A stretch of 15,580 nt of DNA from Desulfovibrio sp. (GTDB taxonomy: Bacteria; Desulfobacterota; Desulfovibrionia; Desulfovibrionales; Desulfovibrionaceae). The position numbers and the translations under genes were made by a program. Position 1 is the stretch's first letter. Each line of letters opens with the position of its first letter. Positions 7,665-15,397 of this stretch are shown here, piece by piece. The DNA is taken from assembly GCA_028708195.1 (NCBI GenBank), contig JAQVZK010000013.1:1-15580 (forward strand). The letters are read 5' to 3'. The notes below the pieces were generated by a model that saw only the letters and a program-made list of their open reading frames with translations, did no database searches and had not been told where the DNA came from.

Positions 7665-7685
7665 ATAGTCTCCCATGACTGCCTA

Positions 7686-8375
7686 TTAGATAGTCTGCAT
7701 CTGCGTGATGCTGTAGCAGTCTCCCTCAGTAACGATAACGTGATCCAGAAAGCGCAGGCCCAGTTGTGGTGCAAGTCTTTGCAGTGCGGCGGTAAAAGTT
7801 TTGTCCGCTTCCGAAGGAGCGGGATTGCCGCCGGGATGGTTGTGCACCATTATGATGCCGCTGGCCTTGCGCAACAGCGCGGTCTCAAACACTTCTCTGG
7901 GGTTCATAGAAACCTCCGCGACGCCACCTCGCCGCAGGCATTCCCAAGAAGTAAGCCGGTTGCGCTGATCTACCAGCGCCAGCCAGCATTCTTCGTGCGG
8001 GCAGCCCGCCAGCCGGCTCTGAGCCATGCGGGCCACTGCTTGAGGTGTGACCAGAACTTCTCTTTTGCGCATGGGCGAAGCCTCGTGGCGGCTTCGTATT
8101 TCGTGCATGACCCTGAAAAAAGTCATCAGCCCTGGTCCAAAGCCGGGCACTGCCAGAAGTTCGTCAGGCCGGGCGTCCATGACGCCCCTGATGCTGCCAA
8201 ACCGTTGCAGCAGGATCTTGGCCAGGGGTTTTGTGTCCTTGCGTATGAGCCCATAGCTCAACAGCAGTTCCAGCACCTCATAATCGGCAACAGCGGCTGG
8301 TTCATGCTCGAAACGTTCACGCAATCTGGCCCGGTGGCCTGCATGTAGTGGTGTCTGGTCTGGCTTTGCTGTCAT
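7686..8375 (-). CDS. radC: RadC family JAB/MPN-domain protein
   Basis: The product has 229 residues, a normal length for the family. It begins with the UPF0758 N-terminal region (GHRARLRERFEHEP) and a helix-hairpin-helix-like segment near residues 70-82 (PDELLAVPGFGPG). The JAB metalloprotease-like motif follows as HNHPGG at 178-183, with Ser188 and Asp191, the pattern expected for zinc binding. The biochemical role of RadC is unsettled; the old link to DNA repair is doubtful. I chose the ATG at 8375-8373 because it sits just before the conserved GHRxRLRERF. The frame is open upstream to a TTG at 8498, but that part is not conserved. No good ribosome binding site precedes the ATG. lon follows after 21 bases. 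Confidence 0.92.
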   Translation of the reverse strand: MTAKPDQTPLHAGHRARLRERFEHEPAAVADYEVLELLLSYGLIRKDTKPLAKILLQRFGSIRGVMDARPDELLAVPGFGPGLMTFFRVMHEIRSRHEASPMRKREVLVTPQAVARMAQSRLAGCPHEECWLALVDQRNRLTSWECLRRGGVAEVSMNPREVFETALLRKASGIIMVHNHPGGNPAPSEADKTFTAALQRLAPQLGLRFLDHVIVTEGDCYSITQMQTI

Positions 8376-8425
8376 AAGGTAAGCAGTCTTGGAGGTTATG
8401 CAAGAGGCAGATATATGGCTACAGG

Positions 8426-8566
8426 GTTTTTGCCCATTTTGGGGCGAAAACAGGGAGTTGCTCGCAGGCTTTGATGCCCGAGCCCTGCGTGTGGGCAAAA
8501 AACTTCACTTTGATAACGGCACCAGCTTCGGTCAGCTCATGCCCGGCCCTGCGCGCGGGCAAAAAG
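8426..8566 (-). repeat. Three related GCCC/GGGC motifs around the holA-radC spacer
   Basis: On the minus strand, a block of form TTTTTGCCC-n-CGCAGGGC-nn-GGGCAT occurs at about 8566-8540 (the end of holA) and again at about 8502-8474, an imperfect direct repeat about 65 bases apart. A third, inverted TTTTTGCCC-n-GGGGC element lies at about 8424-8441. Each contains a 4-bp GCCC/GGGC stem, and none is followed by a U-run. They fill much of the 161-base holA-radC spacer (8376-8536), in which I see no gene. Confidence 0.45.
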
Positions 8567-9604
8567 GGCTGTCATGCGTGCGGCCAGAAAGTCCAGACTT
8601 TGTTCCGGGCTGCGTCGGCCACTTTTAACAAACAGTTCCGCATCGATCACAAGGCTCATGCCCTGCGCAATGCCCGCAGCGCCGAGGCGCTGGGCGAGCT
8701 GTTTTTTTGTGCCAGCGTCCTGGGGGCGCATGCGCGGATTTTCGCCTGCCTGGCATTGCCAGAGAAGGCGGAGTTCGCGGGCCAGCAGAGCCAGAAGGGA
8801 AAACAGCAGGCTGTCGCCGTCTTTGCTCCGCGCAAGTTCTCTCCACACTGCTGGCAAATTGCCTGCCTGCATGTGACGGATGCAGGCAAAAACGTCACAT
8901 GCAGGGCTCCACGAGGCAGTAGAAATCATTGCCAGATTTATGTTGCCCTCAGGGCTGCCGGGGATATCCCCAGTGGGATTGCCCGCCACATCTTCGTTTT
9001 TTGCCAGGGCCGCGCGCAAAAGAAGCAGTCTTTCCAGCTCATTTTCAATGGCCAGCGCATCAGGGGGCACAGAGGCGCAAAACTGCTCCAGGGCGTCAGG
9101 CTCAAACCGCAAGCCAAGTGACTGGCAACGCTGGAGCACATGTTTTTTTACTGTGCGCTCGTTAAGCCCTTCATGCCGCCATATCCAGCCCTGCTTGTCG
9201 GCAAAGCCCATGCAGGGCAATTTGCCAAGGTGGGCGGGAATTTTGGGCTGGCCTCGTTCCCAGTTTACTTCAAGGCAGAAAAAAGGCCAACACTGCTCTG
9301 AAGGACGGGCCAGAGCATGGGAAATTTTTTTCCATACAGCGGCGGGCCACTGGTTGGCCTGGCGTACGATCAGGGCGCGTGGCGCGCCAAAGAGCCCCTG
9401 AAGCGTGAGGTGCTCCCAAAAGCGCTGTGGGGGTTCTTCATCGCCCCAGTAAACGTGGCGCTCCCACTGAACGGGGCTGGTCGTGGGCATGAGGCCGCCT
9501 GCGGCCGCAGGCGGGTGTGCAGCCAGCAGCCGATTCAGGTGGGCGCGCAGCAATTGTCCGTCAGGACAGACAAGAAAGGTAAATCCGGGATGGGGGGTGC
9601 TCAT
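8537..9604 (-). CDS. holA: DNA polymerase III subunit delta
   Basis: The delta subunit of the clamp loader opens the beta sliding clamp during replication. The 355-residue product is close to the usual 330-345. N-terminal sequence (FTFLVCPDGQLLRAHLNRLL) resembles the first AAA+-like domain, followed by LFGAPRALIVRQANQWP. The characteristic middle and C-terminal helices are present: FEPDALEQFCASVPPDALAI with ENELERLLLL, then DVFACIRHMQAGN, LLARELRLLWQC and KSGRRSPEQSLDFLAARM. HolA proteins diverge strongly, so the call rests on this overall pattern. The ATG at 9604 lacks an obvious ribosome binding site and follows an AT-rich leader. The gene lies downstream of leuS, as in E. coli (leuS-lptE-holA), though a terminator separates them here. 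Confidence 0.88.
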   Translation of the reverse strand: MSTPHPGFTFLVCPDGQLLRAHLNRLLAAHPPAAAGGLMPTTSPVQWERHVYWGDEEPPQRFWEHLTLQGLFGAPRALIVRQANQWPAAVWKKISHALARPSEQCWPFFCLEVNWERGQPKIPAHLGKLPCMGFADKQGWIWRHEGLNERTVKKHVLQRCQSLGLRFEPDALEQFCASVPPDALAIENELERLLLLRAALAKNEDVAGNPTGDIPGSPEGNINLAMISTASWSPACDVFACIRHMQAGNLPAVWRELARSKDGDSLLFSLLALLARELRLLWQCQAGENPRMRPQDAGTKKQLAQRLGAAGIAQGMSLVIDAELFVKSGRRSPEQSLDFLAARMTALFARAQGRA

Positions 9605-9863
9605 GTTTGGGTGCCGTACTGTAGCGGTTCCGGCAAAGGCCAGAACAGCATGTCTAGTGCAGATTCAAAATAAATATTATTTAACTGGCTGCATTAAAAG
9701 GATATTTTTATTAAAGTCATGTACCGTAAGAGAACATTCTTTTCGTAAAAAGGTCCTTTTTTCTTGCCCTTGGTGCAAAATCATTTAGTCAGAAACGGCC
9801 CCTGGGGTAAGCAGTCAGGGCTTCAGCATACCGATAAACGCATTTTCAGGGAAGAGGAAAGGA
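9605..9863. other. AT-rich non-coding gap between the leuS terminator and holA
   Basis: These 259 bases contain no convincing gene. Positions 9661-9780 are much richer in A and T than the rest of the window and probably hold the holA promoter on the minus strand, but no clear -35/-10 pair with proper spacing stands out. A short AAAAAGG/CCTTTTT near-palindrome lies at about 9747-9762. Confidence 0.5.
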
Positions 9864-9895
9864 GAAGGGGCGCTTTTTTGAAAAAGCGCCCCTTC
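9864..9895 (-). terminator. Strong intrinsic terminator after leuS
   Basis: GAAGGGGCGCTTTTT (9864-9878) and AAAAAGCGCCCCTTC (9881-9895) form a perfect 15-bp stem with a 2-base loop. The GC core is flanked by A/T runs at the tip and a pyrimidine-rich strand (TCCTTTCCTC) after the stem on the minus strand. Placed 65 bases after the leuS stop, it most likely ends the rib-nusB-leuS transcript. Its symmetry might let it act on the other strand too, though no plus-strand gene is near. Confidence 0.75.
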
Positions 9896-9927
9896 CATAT
9901 ATGTTGCAGTGCTGCGGGGTGAGCGTC

Positions 9928-9963
9928 TAGAGCAAATTAACTTTAAAAAGTTTAACTGCTCTA
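9928..9963. repeat. Palindrome overlapping the leuS stop codon
   Basis: TAGAGCA (9928-9934) and TGCTCTA (9957-9963) are exact complements, with an inner AACTTT/AAAGTT stem (9939-9952) and mismatches between. An alternative pairing joins AGCAAATTA (from 9969 on the minus strand) with TAATTTGCT. The outer arm includes the leuS stop TAG. It looks like a small dispersed palindromic element or a 3'-end RNA structure. Confidence 0.5.
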
Positions 9964-12476
9964 ATTTGCTACAATGTTGACCAGTTTGCCCGGCACCACG
10001 ACCACTTTGCGCACGGTGAGGCCAGCAAGGTGGCGCTGCACGGAGTTGTCGGCCAGAGCCGTGGCTTCCATTGTGGCCTTGTCCGTCCCGGCGGGAATTT
10101 CAACCGTGCCCCGCAGTTTGCCGTTGACCTGAAGGGCCACGGTAAGCATGTCCTGGGCGGTTGCTTCCTGGCTCCAGTCGGGCCAAAGCTCTTCAGAGAC
10201 GGGAGTTTTGTGCCCAAGGCGTTCCCAAAGTTCATCACAAATATGAGGGATGATAGGTGAAAGAAGGGTTATGACAGTGCTCATGGCAGAAGAGAACACG
10301 CATCGATCAGCTTGGCTCATGCCCAATTTATCGCGCGAAAGGTACATGGTGTTGACCAGCTCCATCACCGCGGCGATAGCCGTGTTGAACTGGAAGCGGT
10401 CGCCCATGTCTTCTCTGGCTTTCTTGACCGCAAGGTGTTCGCGGCGGCGCAGTTCACGGGCTTCAGGGCTGACGGCGTCCTGCCCGGTGGCGGCGCATGC
10501 CTTGAGCGGCAGCAGGCGCTCCCGTTCTTCGGTAAACAGGCGCCACACACGGCCAATAAAGCGCGAAGCGCCTTCAATGCCGGAGTCGGACCAGTCAAAA
10601 TCGCGTTCAGCCGGGGCAGCGAAAAGGCAGAACAGGCGCACGGTATCCGCGCCGTATTTTTTAATCATTGTTGTGGGGTCAACCACGTTGCCTTTGGATT
10701 TTGACATCTTGCCGCCGTCTTTAAGCACCATGCCCTGAGTGAGCAGGTTGCGGAAAGGCTCGTCAAGCTCTGCGGGAAAGAAGCCCAGATCACGCAGCAC
10801 CTTGGTGAAAAAGCGGGAATAGAGCAGGTGCAGGATGGCGTGTTCCACGCCGCCGATATATTGATCCACAGGCAGCCAGTATTTGATGGCGTCTATATTG
10901 AATGGCGCTTCACTGTCACGGGCGCTGGTATAGCGGGCAAAATACAGGATGACTCCACAAAGGTGTCCATAGTATCGGTCTCGCGCCGTGCCTGGCCGCC
11001 ACATGTGGGGCAGGTGCAGACCGCGAAGGATGGGGTCTCTGCCAGGGGCGAGCGTCCGTCAGTGCGGGTCTTTACATCCAGGGGCAAGACCACGGGCAGG
11101 TTTTCTTCCTTTTCAGGAACAACGCCGCACGTGTCGCAATAGACCACAGGAATGGGCGAACCCCAGTAGCGCTGGCGCGAGATGTTCCAGTCGCGCAGGC
11201 GGAACTGTGTGGTAGCCTTGCCCTTGCCGTCTTTTTCAAGGCTTTGAGCCACGGCTTTCTTGCCGTCTTCGTTGGGCATCCCGTCAAAGGGGCCGGAGTT
11301 GACCATGACGCCGTCCAAGGTGAAGGCCTCGGTCATGGCTTCAGTGTCCAGGCTCTCGCCAGCGGGGCTTATGACCACTCGCAGGGGCAGGTCGTATTTG
11401 CGGGCAAATTCAAAGTCGCGCTGGTCGTGGGCGGGTACGCCCATGACAGCACCTGTGCCGTAGTCGGCCAGAACAAAGTTACCGACCCACAGCGGCACGC
11501 GCTGGCCTGTGAACGGGTGTACCGCATAGGCCCCGGTGAAGATGCCTTCTTTTTCCACAGCGTCGGACTGGCGATCAAGGCGGTCCATATTGCGGATACG
11601 TTCCACAAAATCCCGAACTTCTTCGGCTTTATCATAGTCTTCAATCAGTTTTTCAACCAGGGGATGCTCGGGCGCAAGCGTCATGAAGGTAACGCCAAAG
11701 ACCGTGTCGGGCCTTGTGGTGAAAACGTCGATGCCTTCAATGTCCCCGAAGCCTTTTTCAAGACCAAAGGTAATGGCGGCACCAGTGGATTTGCCAATCC
11801 AGTTGCGCTGCATGGCGATAACGCGGTCGGGCCAGCCGCCTTCAAGCTTGTTCAGATCATCCAGCAGCTCATCACCGTAGGCGGTGATTTTGAGAAACCA
11901 CTGGGTCAGGTCTTTTTGCACCACAGCGCTGTCGCAACGCCAGCACAAACCGTCGATGACCTGCTCATTGGCCAGCACCGTGTGGCAGGACGGGCACCAG
12001 TTTTGCGGAGCCTTTTTGCGGTAGACAAGGCCTTTTTCAAGCAGACGCAAGAAAAACATCTGTTCCCAGCGGTAGTACTCTGGCCGGCAGGTGGCCAATT
12101 CTCGCGACCAATCATACGAATAGCCCAACCGTTTCAGTTGGGTGCGCATGTTTCTGATATTGGCGTACGTCCACTCGGCGGGATGGGTATTGTTTTTGAT
12201 GGCCGCGTTTTCGGCGGGCAGGCCAAAAGCGTCCCACCCCATAGGGTGCATCACGTTGTAGCCCTGCATGCGTTTGCTGCGCGCCACCACATCACCGATG
12301 GAATAGTTACGTACATGGCCCATGTGGATGTTGCCCGAAGGGTAGGGAAACATCTCAAGCACATAGTACTTGGGCTTGTCGCTTTTATGGCTGCAGGCAA
12401 AAGCGTTTTCAGCCTGCCACCGGGCCTGCCATTTTTCTTCAATAGCTTTGGGATCGTAGCGTTCTTCGTGTGTCAT
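9961..12476 (-). CDS. leuS: Leucyl-tRNA synthetase, interrupted by a 1-base deletion
   Basis: LeuRS charges tRNA-Leu with leucine and proofreads it. Two overlapping frames together encode one protein of 838 residues if one base is restored. The ATG at 12476 starts [17 protein letters not shown]. Class I motifs are HMGH at 51-54 and KMSKS at about 590-594. A zinc-type NWCPSCHTV...CWRCD insert and the CP1 editing domain ([31 protein letters not shown]) lie between. At codon 511 the expected TGG-TAT (ESSWYFARY) reads TG-TAT near 10945, so the upstream frame stops at 10893. The C-terminal part continues in the next frame to KLVNIVAN at 9961. leuS is normally essential, so a sequencing or assembly error is the likelier cause, but a true mutation cannot be excluded. 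nusB ends 13 bases upstream. Confidence 0.93.
10944..10946 (-). other. Frameshift site in leuS
   Basis: The transcribed strand reads GAG TCA TCC TG TAT TTT GCC where LeuRS proteins require Glu-Ser-Ser-Trp-Tyr-Phe-Ala. Exactly one G of the Trp codon is missing. No slippery heptamer is present, so programmed frameshifting is unlikely. Confidence 0.9.
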
Positions 12477-12489
12477 GGGGCATACCGGT

Positions 12490-12984
12490 TCAGATGGATT
12501 GATTGGCAGGTGCGGCGGGGCGTTGCAGTTCGCCAGCTTCCAGGGCTTTAGCCACTGCGTCGAGAATGCCATTGATAAAGTTCTTGGCATTGCCTTCGCC
12601 AAACTGGCGGCTTAGTTCCAGAGCCTCATTTATAGAAACTTTTGACGGCACATCGTTGCGGAACAAAAGCTCATAGACGGCCAGGCGCAGCAGTGTCAGC
12701 TCAACCCGGCCCATGCGGTCCACACGCCAGTTGTGAGAAAACTGGGTGATGGCTTTATCAAGAGCAGCGCTGTTACTCCACACTCCTTCCACCAGTTCCC
12801 AGGCAAAGCCGCAGGTTTCGACGGGAACACCGCTTTCTTCACTGCGCACGAGGTTGTCCGGTGATGTGCGAAAGCTGCGACGCAGTTCTTCAAGTGTCCG
12901 GGCAGGGGTGAAGGAAAGGCCGTACAAAACTTGAAAAGCCATTTCGCGTTCACCGCGCCGTGTAGCATTTTTGGCCTTGGCCAT
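12490..12984 (-). CDS. nusB: Transcription antitermination protein NusB
   Basis: NusB pairs with NusE (S10) on boxA RNA and supports antitermination of rRNA transcription. The 164-residue all-helical product begins [21 protein letters not shown], the typical RxxAxxxLY-type start of NusB. The conserved C-terminal half includes [24 protein letters not shown], split by the family's DRM/ER-LR pattern, then [17 protein letters not shown] and [14 protein letters not shown] chose the ATG at 12984-12982, 4 bases after the ribH stop, with GGAG inside the ribH end. The longer frame upstream overlaps ribH and is not conserved. Pairing of ribH and nusB is very common. A short Ala/Pro-rich tail follows the domain. 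Confidence 0.95.
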   Translation of the reverse strand: MAKAKNATRRGEREMAFQVLYGLSFTPARTLEELRRSFRTSPDNLVRSEESGVPVETCGFAWELVEGVWSNSAALDKAITQFSHNWRVDRMGRVELTLLRLAVYELLFRNDVPSKVSINEALELSRQFGEGNAKNFINGILDAVAKALEAGELQRPAAPANQSI

Positions 12985-12988
12985 ACGT

Positions 12989-13459
12989 TTACAACTGCTC
13001 CATGACGCGGATGGTTTCCAGCATGGCAGCGGCCGCTTCCACGCCCTTGTTGCCAGCCTTGGAGCCGGCACGCTCAATGGCCTGCTCGATATTGTCGCAG
13101 GTGAGCAAGCCGAAACCGATGGGCATGTTATGCTCCATCATGGTGTGGGCGATTCCCTTGCTGGCTTCGGCGCAAACATAGTCAAAGTGGGGGGTGCCGC
13201 CGCGAATGACCGCGCCCAGAGCAAGAATACCGTTGTATTTGCCCGAGGCCGCGAGCTTCTGGCAGATCAGGGGCATCTCGAAAGCGCCGGGAATGCGCAC
13301 CAGGGTGACGTTTTCTTTTTCCAGCCCGTGGCGTTCCAGATAGTCGATAGCGCCGCCCACAAGGCGGTCTACGATGAAATCATTAAAGCGGGTGGCCACG
13401 ATGGCTACTTTAAGGCCCTTGGCGTCAAGCTGGCCAGCAATGGTTGTCATTGTGCTCAT
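12989..13459 (-). CDS. ribH: 6,7-dimethyl-8-ribityllumazine synthase
   Basis: RibH condenses 5-amino-6-ribitylaminouracil with 3,4-dihydroxybutanone phosphate to give lumazine, the penultimate step to riboflavin. The product has 156 residues, the usual length. Visible motifs are [12 protein letters not shown] (residues 18-29), the substrate-binding [11 protein letters not shown] (54-64), and [14 protein letters not shown] (82-95) with the catalytic His91. [10 protein letters not shown] follows at 111-120. The ATG at 13459-13457 (MSTMTT) has a GAGGAG ribosome binding site 5 bases upstream, which decides it over the GTG or TTG-type start further up and over the internal ATG at codon 4. It lies 89 bases after ribE and 4 bases before nusB. 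Confidence 0.97.
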   Translation of the reverse strand: MSTMTTIAGQLDAKGLKVAIVATRFNDFIVDRLVGGAIDYLERHGLEKENVTLVRIPGAFEMPLICQKLAASGKYNGILALGAVIRGGTPHFDYVCAEASKGIAHTMMEHNMPIGFGLLTCDNIEQAIERAGSKAGNKGVEAAAAMLETIRVMEQL

Positions 13460-13548
13460 GGCAACTCCTCGGCGCACGGTGATGCGCTTTCATTCAGTTC
13501 TATAGTGATATGGTGCAAGACGACAGGGGGTGCGGTCCCGGACCGCGC
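13460..13548 (-). other. ribE-ribH spacer with hairpin
   Basis: This 89-base gap is the only sizeable break in the rib-nusB-leuS run. It has a GCGGTC/GACCGC stem with a 3-base loop (13532-13546) directly after the ribE stop, without a U-tract, and the ribH ribosome binding site. I see no FMN riboswitch. In the Desulfovibrio order I recall, ribBA occupies this place. Confidence 0.5.
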
Positions 13549-14229
13549 CTACAAAAAGCCCTGCCGCAGCAAAAATTCCATGTTCAGCCCCGCTGATGTC
13601 GCTGATGTCGGGGACGCGTTTTTTCCGTTTGCAGATGCTGCCCACGGGCCCAGCAGATTGCGCACATACTTGCCGATAAGGTCTGTTTCCATATTGACGG
13701 CCACGCCTGACCGCCAGTGCAGCATGGTGGTGCGCCTCTGGGTGTCAGGGATGATGTTGACCTCAAGAAAATCTGGGCCGCAATCATTGACTGTAAGGCT
13801 GATGCCGTCAAGCGACACGGAACCCTTGGAGATGACTTCAACGCCAAATTCCGCAGGAAAGGCGAGGCGGCAGCGCAGGGATTGCCCCACCTGGCGTACC
13901 TCTTTCACAGTGGCAAGGCAGTCCACGTGCCCGCTGACAAGGTGCCCGCCCAGGCGGTCGCCCAGTGCCAGGGCACGTTCAAGGTTGACCATATGCCCCG
14001 TTTGCAGGTTGCCCAGCGTGGTACGAGAGAGGGTTTCGCTTGACGCGTAGGCTGTGAACGTGTCGCTTGCGTGCTCTTCCACAGACAGGCAGACGCCGTT
14101 GACGGCTACGGATTCGCCATCAACAATGTCTGGCAGCGAAAAAAGCGGGCGCAGACAGATGCGGCACTCCGCACCGGTTTTGCGCAGTGAGCGCACCTCG
14201 CCCTGTCCCTGGATGATACCTGTAAACAT
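13549..14229 (-). CDS. ribE: Riboflavin synthase, alpha chain
   Basis: This enzyme dismutates two 6,7-dimethyl-8-ribityllumazine molecules into riboflavin and the pyrimidine precursor. The 226-residue product has the two similar lumazine-binding barrels of the family. The first starts MFTGIIQGQGEV and includes DGESVAVNGVCLSV and ETLSRTTLGNL. The second starts at GDRLGGHLVSGHVD, near residue 91, and includes SKGSVSLDGISLTVN and IPDTQRRTTM. The end EFLLRQGFL is typical. A Ser/Ala/Thr/Asn-rich linker of about 18 residues (near 198-215) before that end is longer than usual. The ATG at 14229 follows the ribD stop by 6 bases, and its AAGGAA site lies inside the ribD end. Some genomes call this gene ribC. 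Confidence 0.96.
   Translation of the reverse strand: MFTGIIQGQGEVRSLRKTGAECRICLRPLFSLPDIVDGESVAVNGVCLSVEEHASDTFTAYASSETLSRTTLGNLQTGHMVNLERALALGDRLGGHLVSGHVDCLATVKEVRQVGQSLRCRLAFPAEFGVEVISKGSVSLDGISLTVNDCGPDFLEVNIIPDTQRRTTMLHWRSGVAVNMETDLIGKYVRNLLGPWAASANGKNASPTSATSAGLNMEFLLRQGFL
13592..13609. repeat. 9-bp tandem duplication inside ribE
   Basis: GCTGATGTC occurs twice in a row on the plus strand, within the low-complexity linker near the C-terminus of riboflavin synthase. It adds three residues without changing the frame. Confidence 0.7.
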
Positions 14230-14235
14230 GAAGTT

Positions 14236-15393
14236 CTACTTTCCTTCGGCAGGCTGCAGTGGGCGCAGTTCAATATGAATGTCGCCACCGCTGATGTGGG
14301 TGCCTATAACACGCATGCGCAGCGCCTCGTCCAGACTCAGGGGAGCCCGGCCAGAAAAGAGCGGTTGCGCGTCTTCGTCACCCAGAATTATTGGTGCCAT
14401 GTGCAGGCGAAACTCGTCTACCACGCCTGTTTCGAGAAGACTGAGGGCCAGATGCCCACCGCCTTCACACAGAAGATAGGGGCAATTGAGTTCTTCCCAG
14501 AGGGTGCGCAGCATATGGGTCAGGTCTGGCCCGCCGCGCATTGCTGGCCCCAGGGAGAGCACACGTACCCCCTTGTCGCGCAGAGCCTTGGCAGTTGTGG
14601 AGGCCGCGGCCGCAGGGGAAGCCAGAAAGATGGTCTGCTCTGGCCGTTCTTTAAGCAGGTAGAAGTCCGCATCTGGCTGGGGCAGGCGTGAGGTTAGCAC
14701 GCACGCCAAAGGCTGGGGGCAGTCTGGCTCGTTCTCGCTGATGGGGCGCACCGTGAGACGAGGATTGTCAGCCCGAAAGGTGCCGCCGCCCACAAGTACC
14801 GCACCGCCGCAGTGGCCAATGCCCGCGCGCATTTGCTGTACTTCCTGCCGGGATTCTTCGGAACTGATCCACTGGGATTCGCCCCGGCGGGTGGCTATGC
14901 GGCCATCAAGGGTTGCGGCCATTTTGAGGATGACATAGGGGCGCTGATTTTGCTGCCAGATCAAGAAATCGGCCACAAGGTCACGGCAGGCTTCAGCGCA
15001 GACACCTTCAATCACTTCCACCCCCGTTTCGCGCAGTTGGCACGCGCCGCCGCAGGCTTCGGGGTTGGGGTCTGACAGGCCAACCACAATCTTTTTAATA
15101 CCAGCCTGGCGCACCGCGTCGGTACAGGGGGGGGTTTTTCCCTGATGGCAGCAGGGTTCAAGCGTGACAACGAGCGTGCACTGGGAGGCATCAACGCCAT
15201 TGGCGGCGGCGTCTTTGAGGCAAGCCACTTCGGCATGGTCCTGCCCTGCGGCACGGTGCCAGCCCCTGGCCACAATCTGGCCGTCACGCACAAGTACAGC
15301 CCCCACCATAGGATTGGGCCAGGTTTTCCAGCGTCCCTTTTGCGCAAGGGCAATGGCTTCACGCATGAAGGGTCTGTAATCCAGTTCAGACAT
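14236..15393 (-). CDS. ribD: Bifunctional riboflavin biosynthesis deaminase/reductase RibD
   Basis: RibD deaminates the pyrimidine from GTP cyclohydrolase II and then reduces its ribosyl group with NADPH. The 385-residue product has the zinc deaminase domain at about residues 1-145: His53 in HAEVACL, and Cys81 and Cys90 in PCCHQGKTPPC. The reductase domain follows from about 152, with RPYVILKMAATLDGRIAT, the segment VLVGGGTFRADNPRLTVR, and LLCEGGGHLALSLL for NADPH. Length is normal (360-385). The ATG at 15393-15391 has a GGAG site lying inside the end of the upstream deaminase gene, 4 bases away. ribE follows after 6 bases, so the three genes are probably cotranscribed and coupled. Confidence 0.97.
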   Translation of the reverse strand: MSELDYRPFMREAIALAQKGRWKTWPNPMVGAVLVRDGQIVARGWHRAAGQDHAEVACLKDAAANGVDASQCTLVVTLEPCCHQGKTPPCTDAVRQAGIKKIVVGLSDPNPEACGGACQLRETGVEVIEGVCAEACRDLVADFLIWQQNQRPYVILKMAATLDGRIATRRGESQWISSEESRQEVQQMRAGIGHCGGAVLVGGGTFRADNPRLTVRPISENEPDCPQPLACVLTSRLPQPDADFYLLKERPEQTIFLASPAAAASTTAKALRDKGVRVLSLGPAMRGGPDLTHMLRTLWEELNCPYLLCEGGGHLALSLLETGVVDEFRLHMAPIILGDEDAQPLFSGRAPLSLDEALRMRVIGTHISGGDIHIELRPLQPAEGK

Positions 15394-15397
15394 GGGC

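Noticed and set aside
7665..7676. Start of lon at the upstream ATG (7676)
   Set aside because: The ATG at 7664 has a GGGAG site at good distance; the upstream ATG has none.
8424..8536. Short minus-strand open frame after holA (LTEAGAVIKVKFFAHTQG and onward, about 38 codons) resembling a MoaD-like start
   Set aside because: No start codon with a ribosome binding site, too short for the fold, and overlapping the repeated GCCC motifs.
11244..12551. 435-codon open frame on the plus strand opposite leuS
   Set aside because: The minus strand encodes LeuRS motifs across the same bases; codon bias in GC-rich DNA commonly opens the antisense frame.
12477..12602. 42-codon N-terminal extension of LeuRS into nusB
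   Set aside because: LeuRS proteins begin close to the [13 protein letters not shown] segment; the extra residues overlap the nusB coding region.
13460..13548. FMN riboswitch ahead of ribH
   Set aside because: The gap is too short and I see none of the conserved RFN-element blocks.
12971..14050. 359-codon open frame on the plus strand opposite ribH and ribE
   Set aside because: It spans two well-identified minus-strand genes and their spacer, so it is an antisense artefact.
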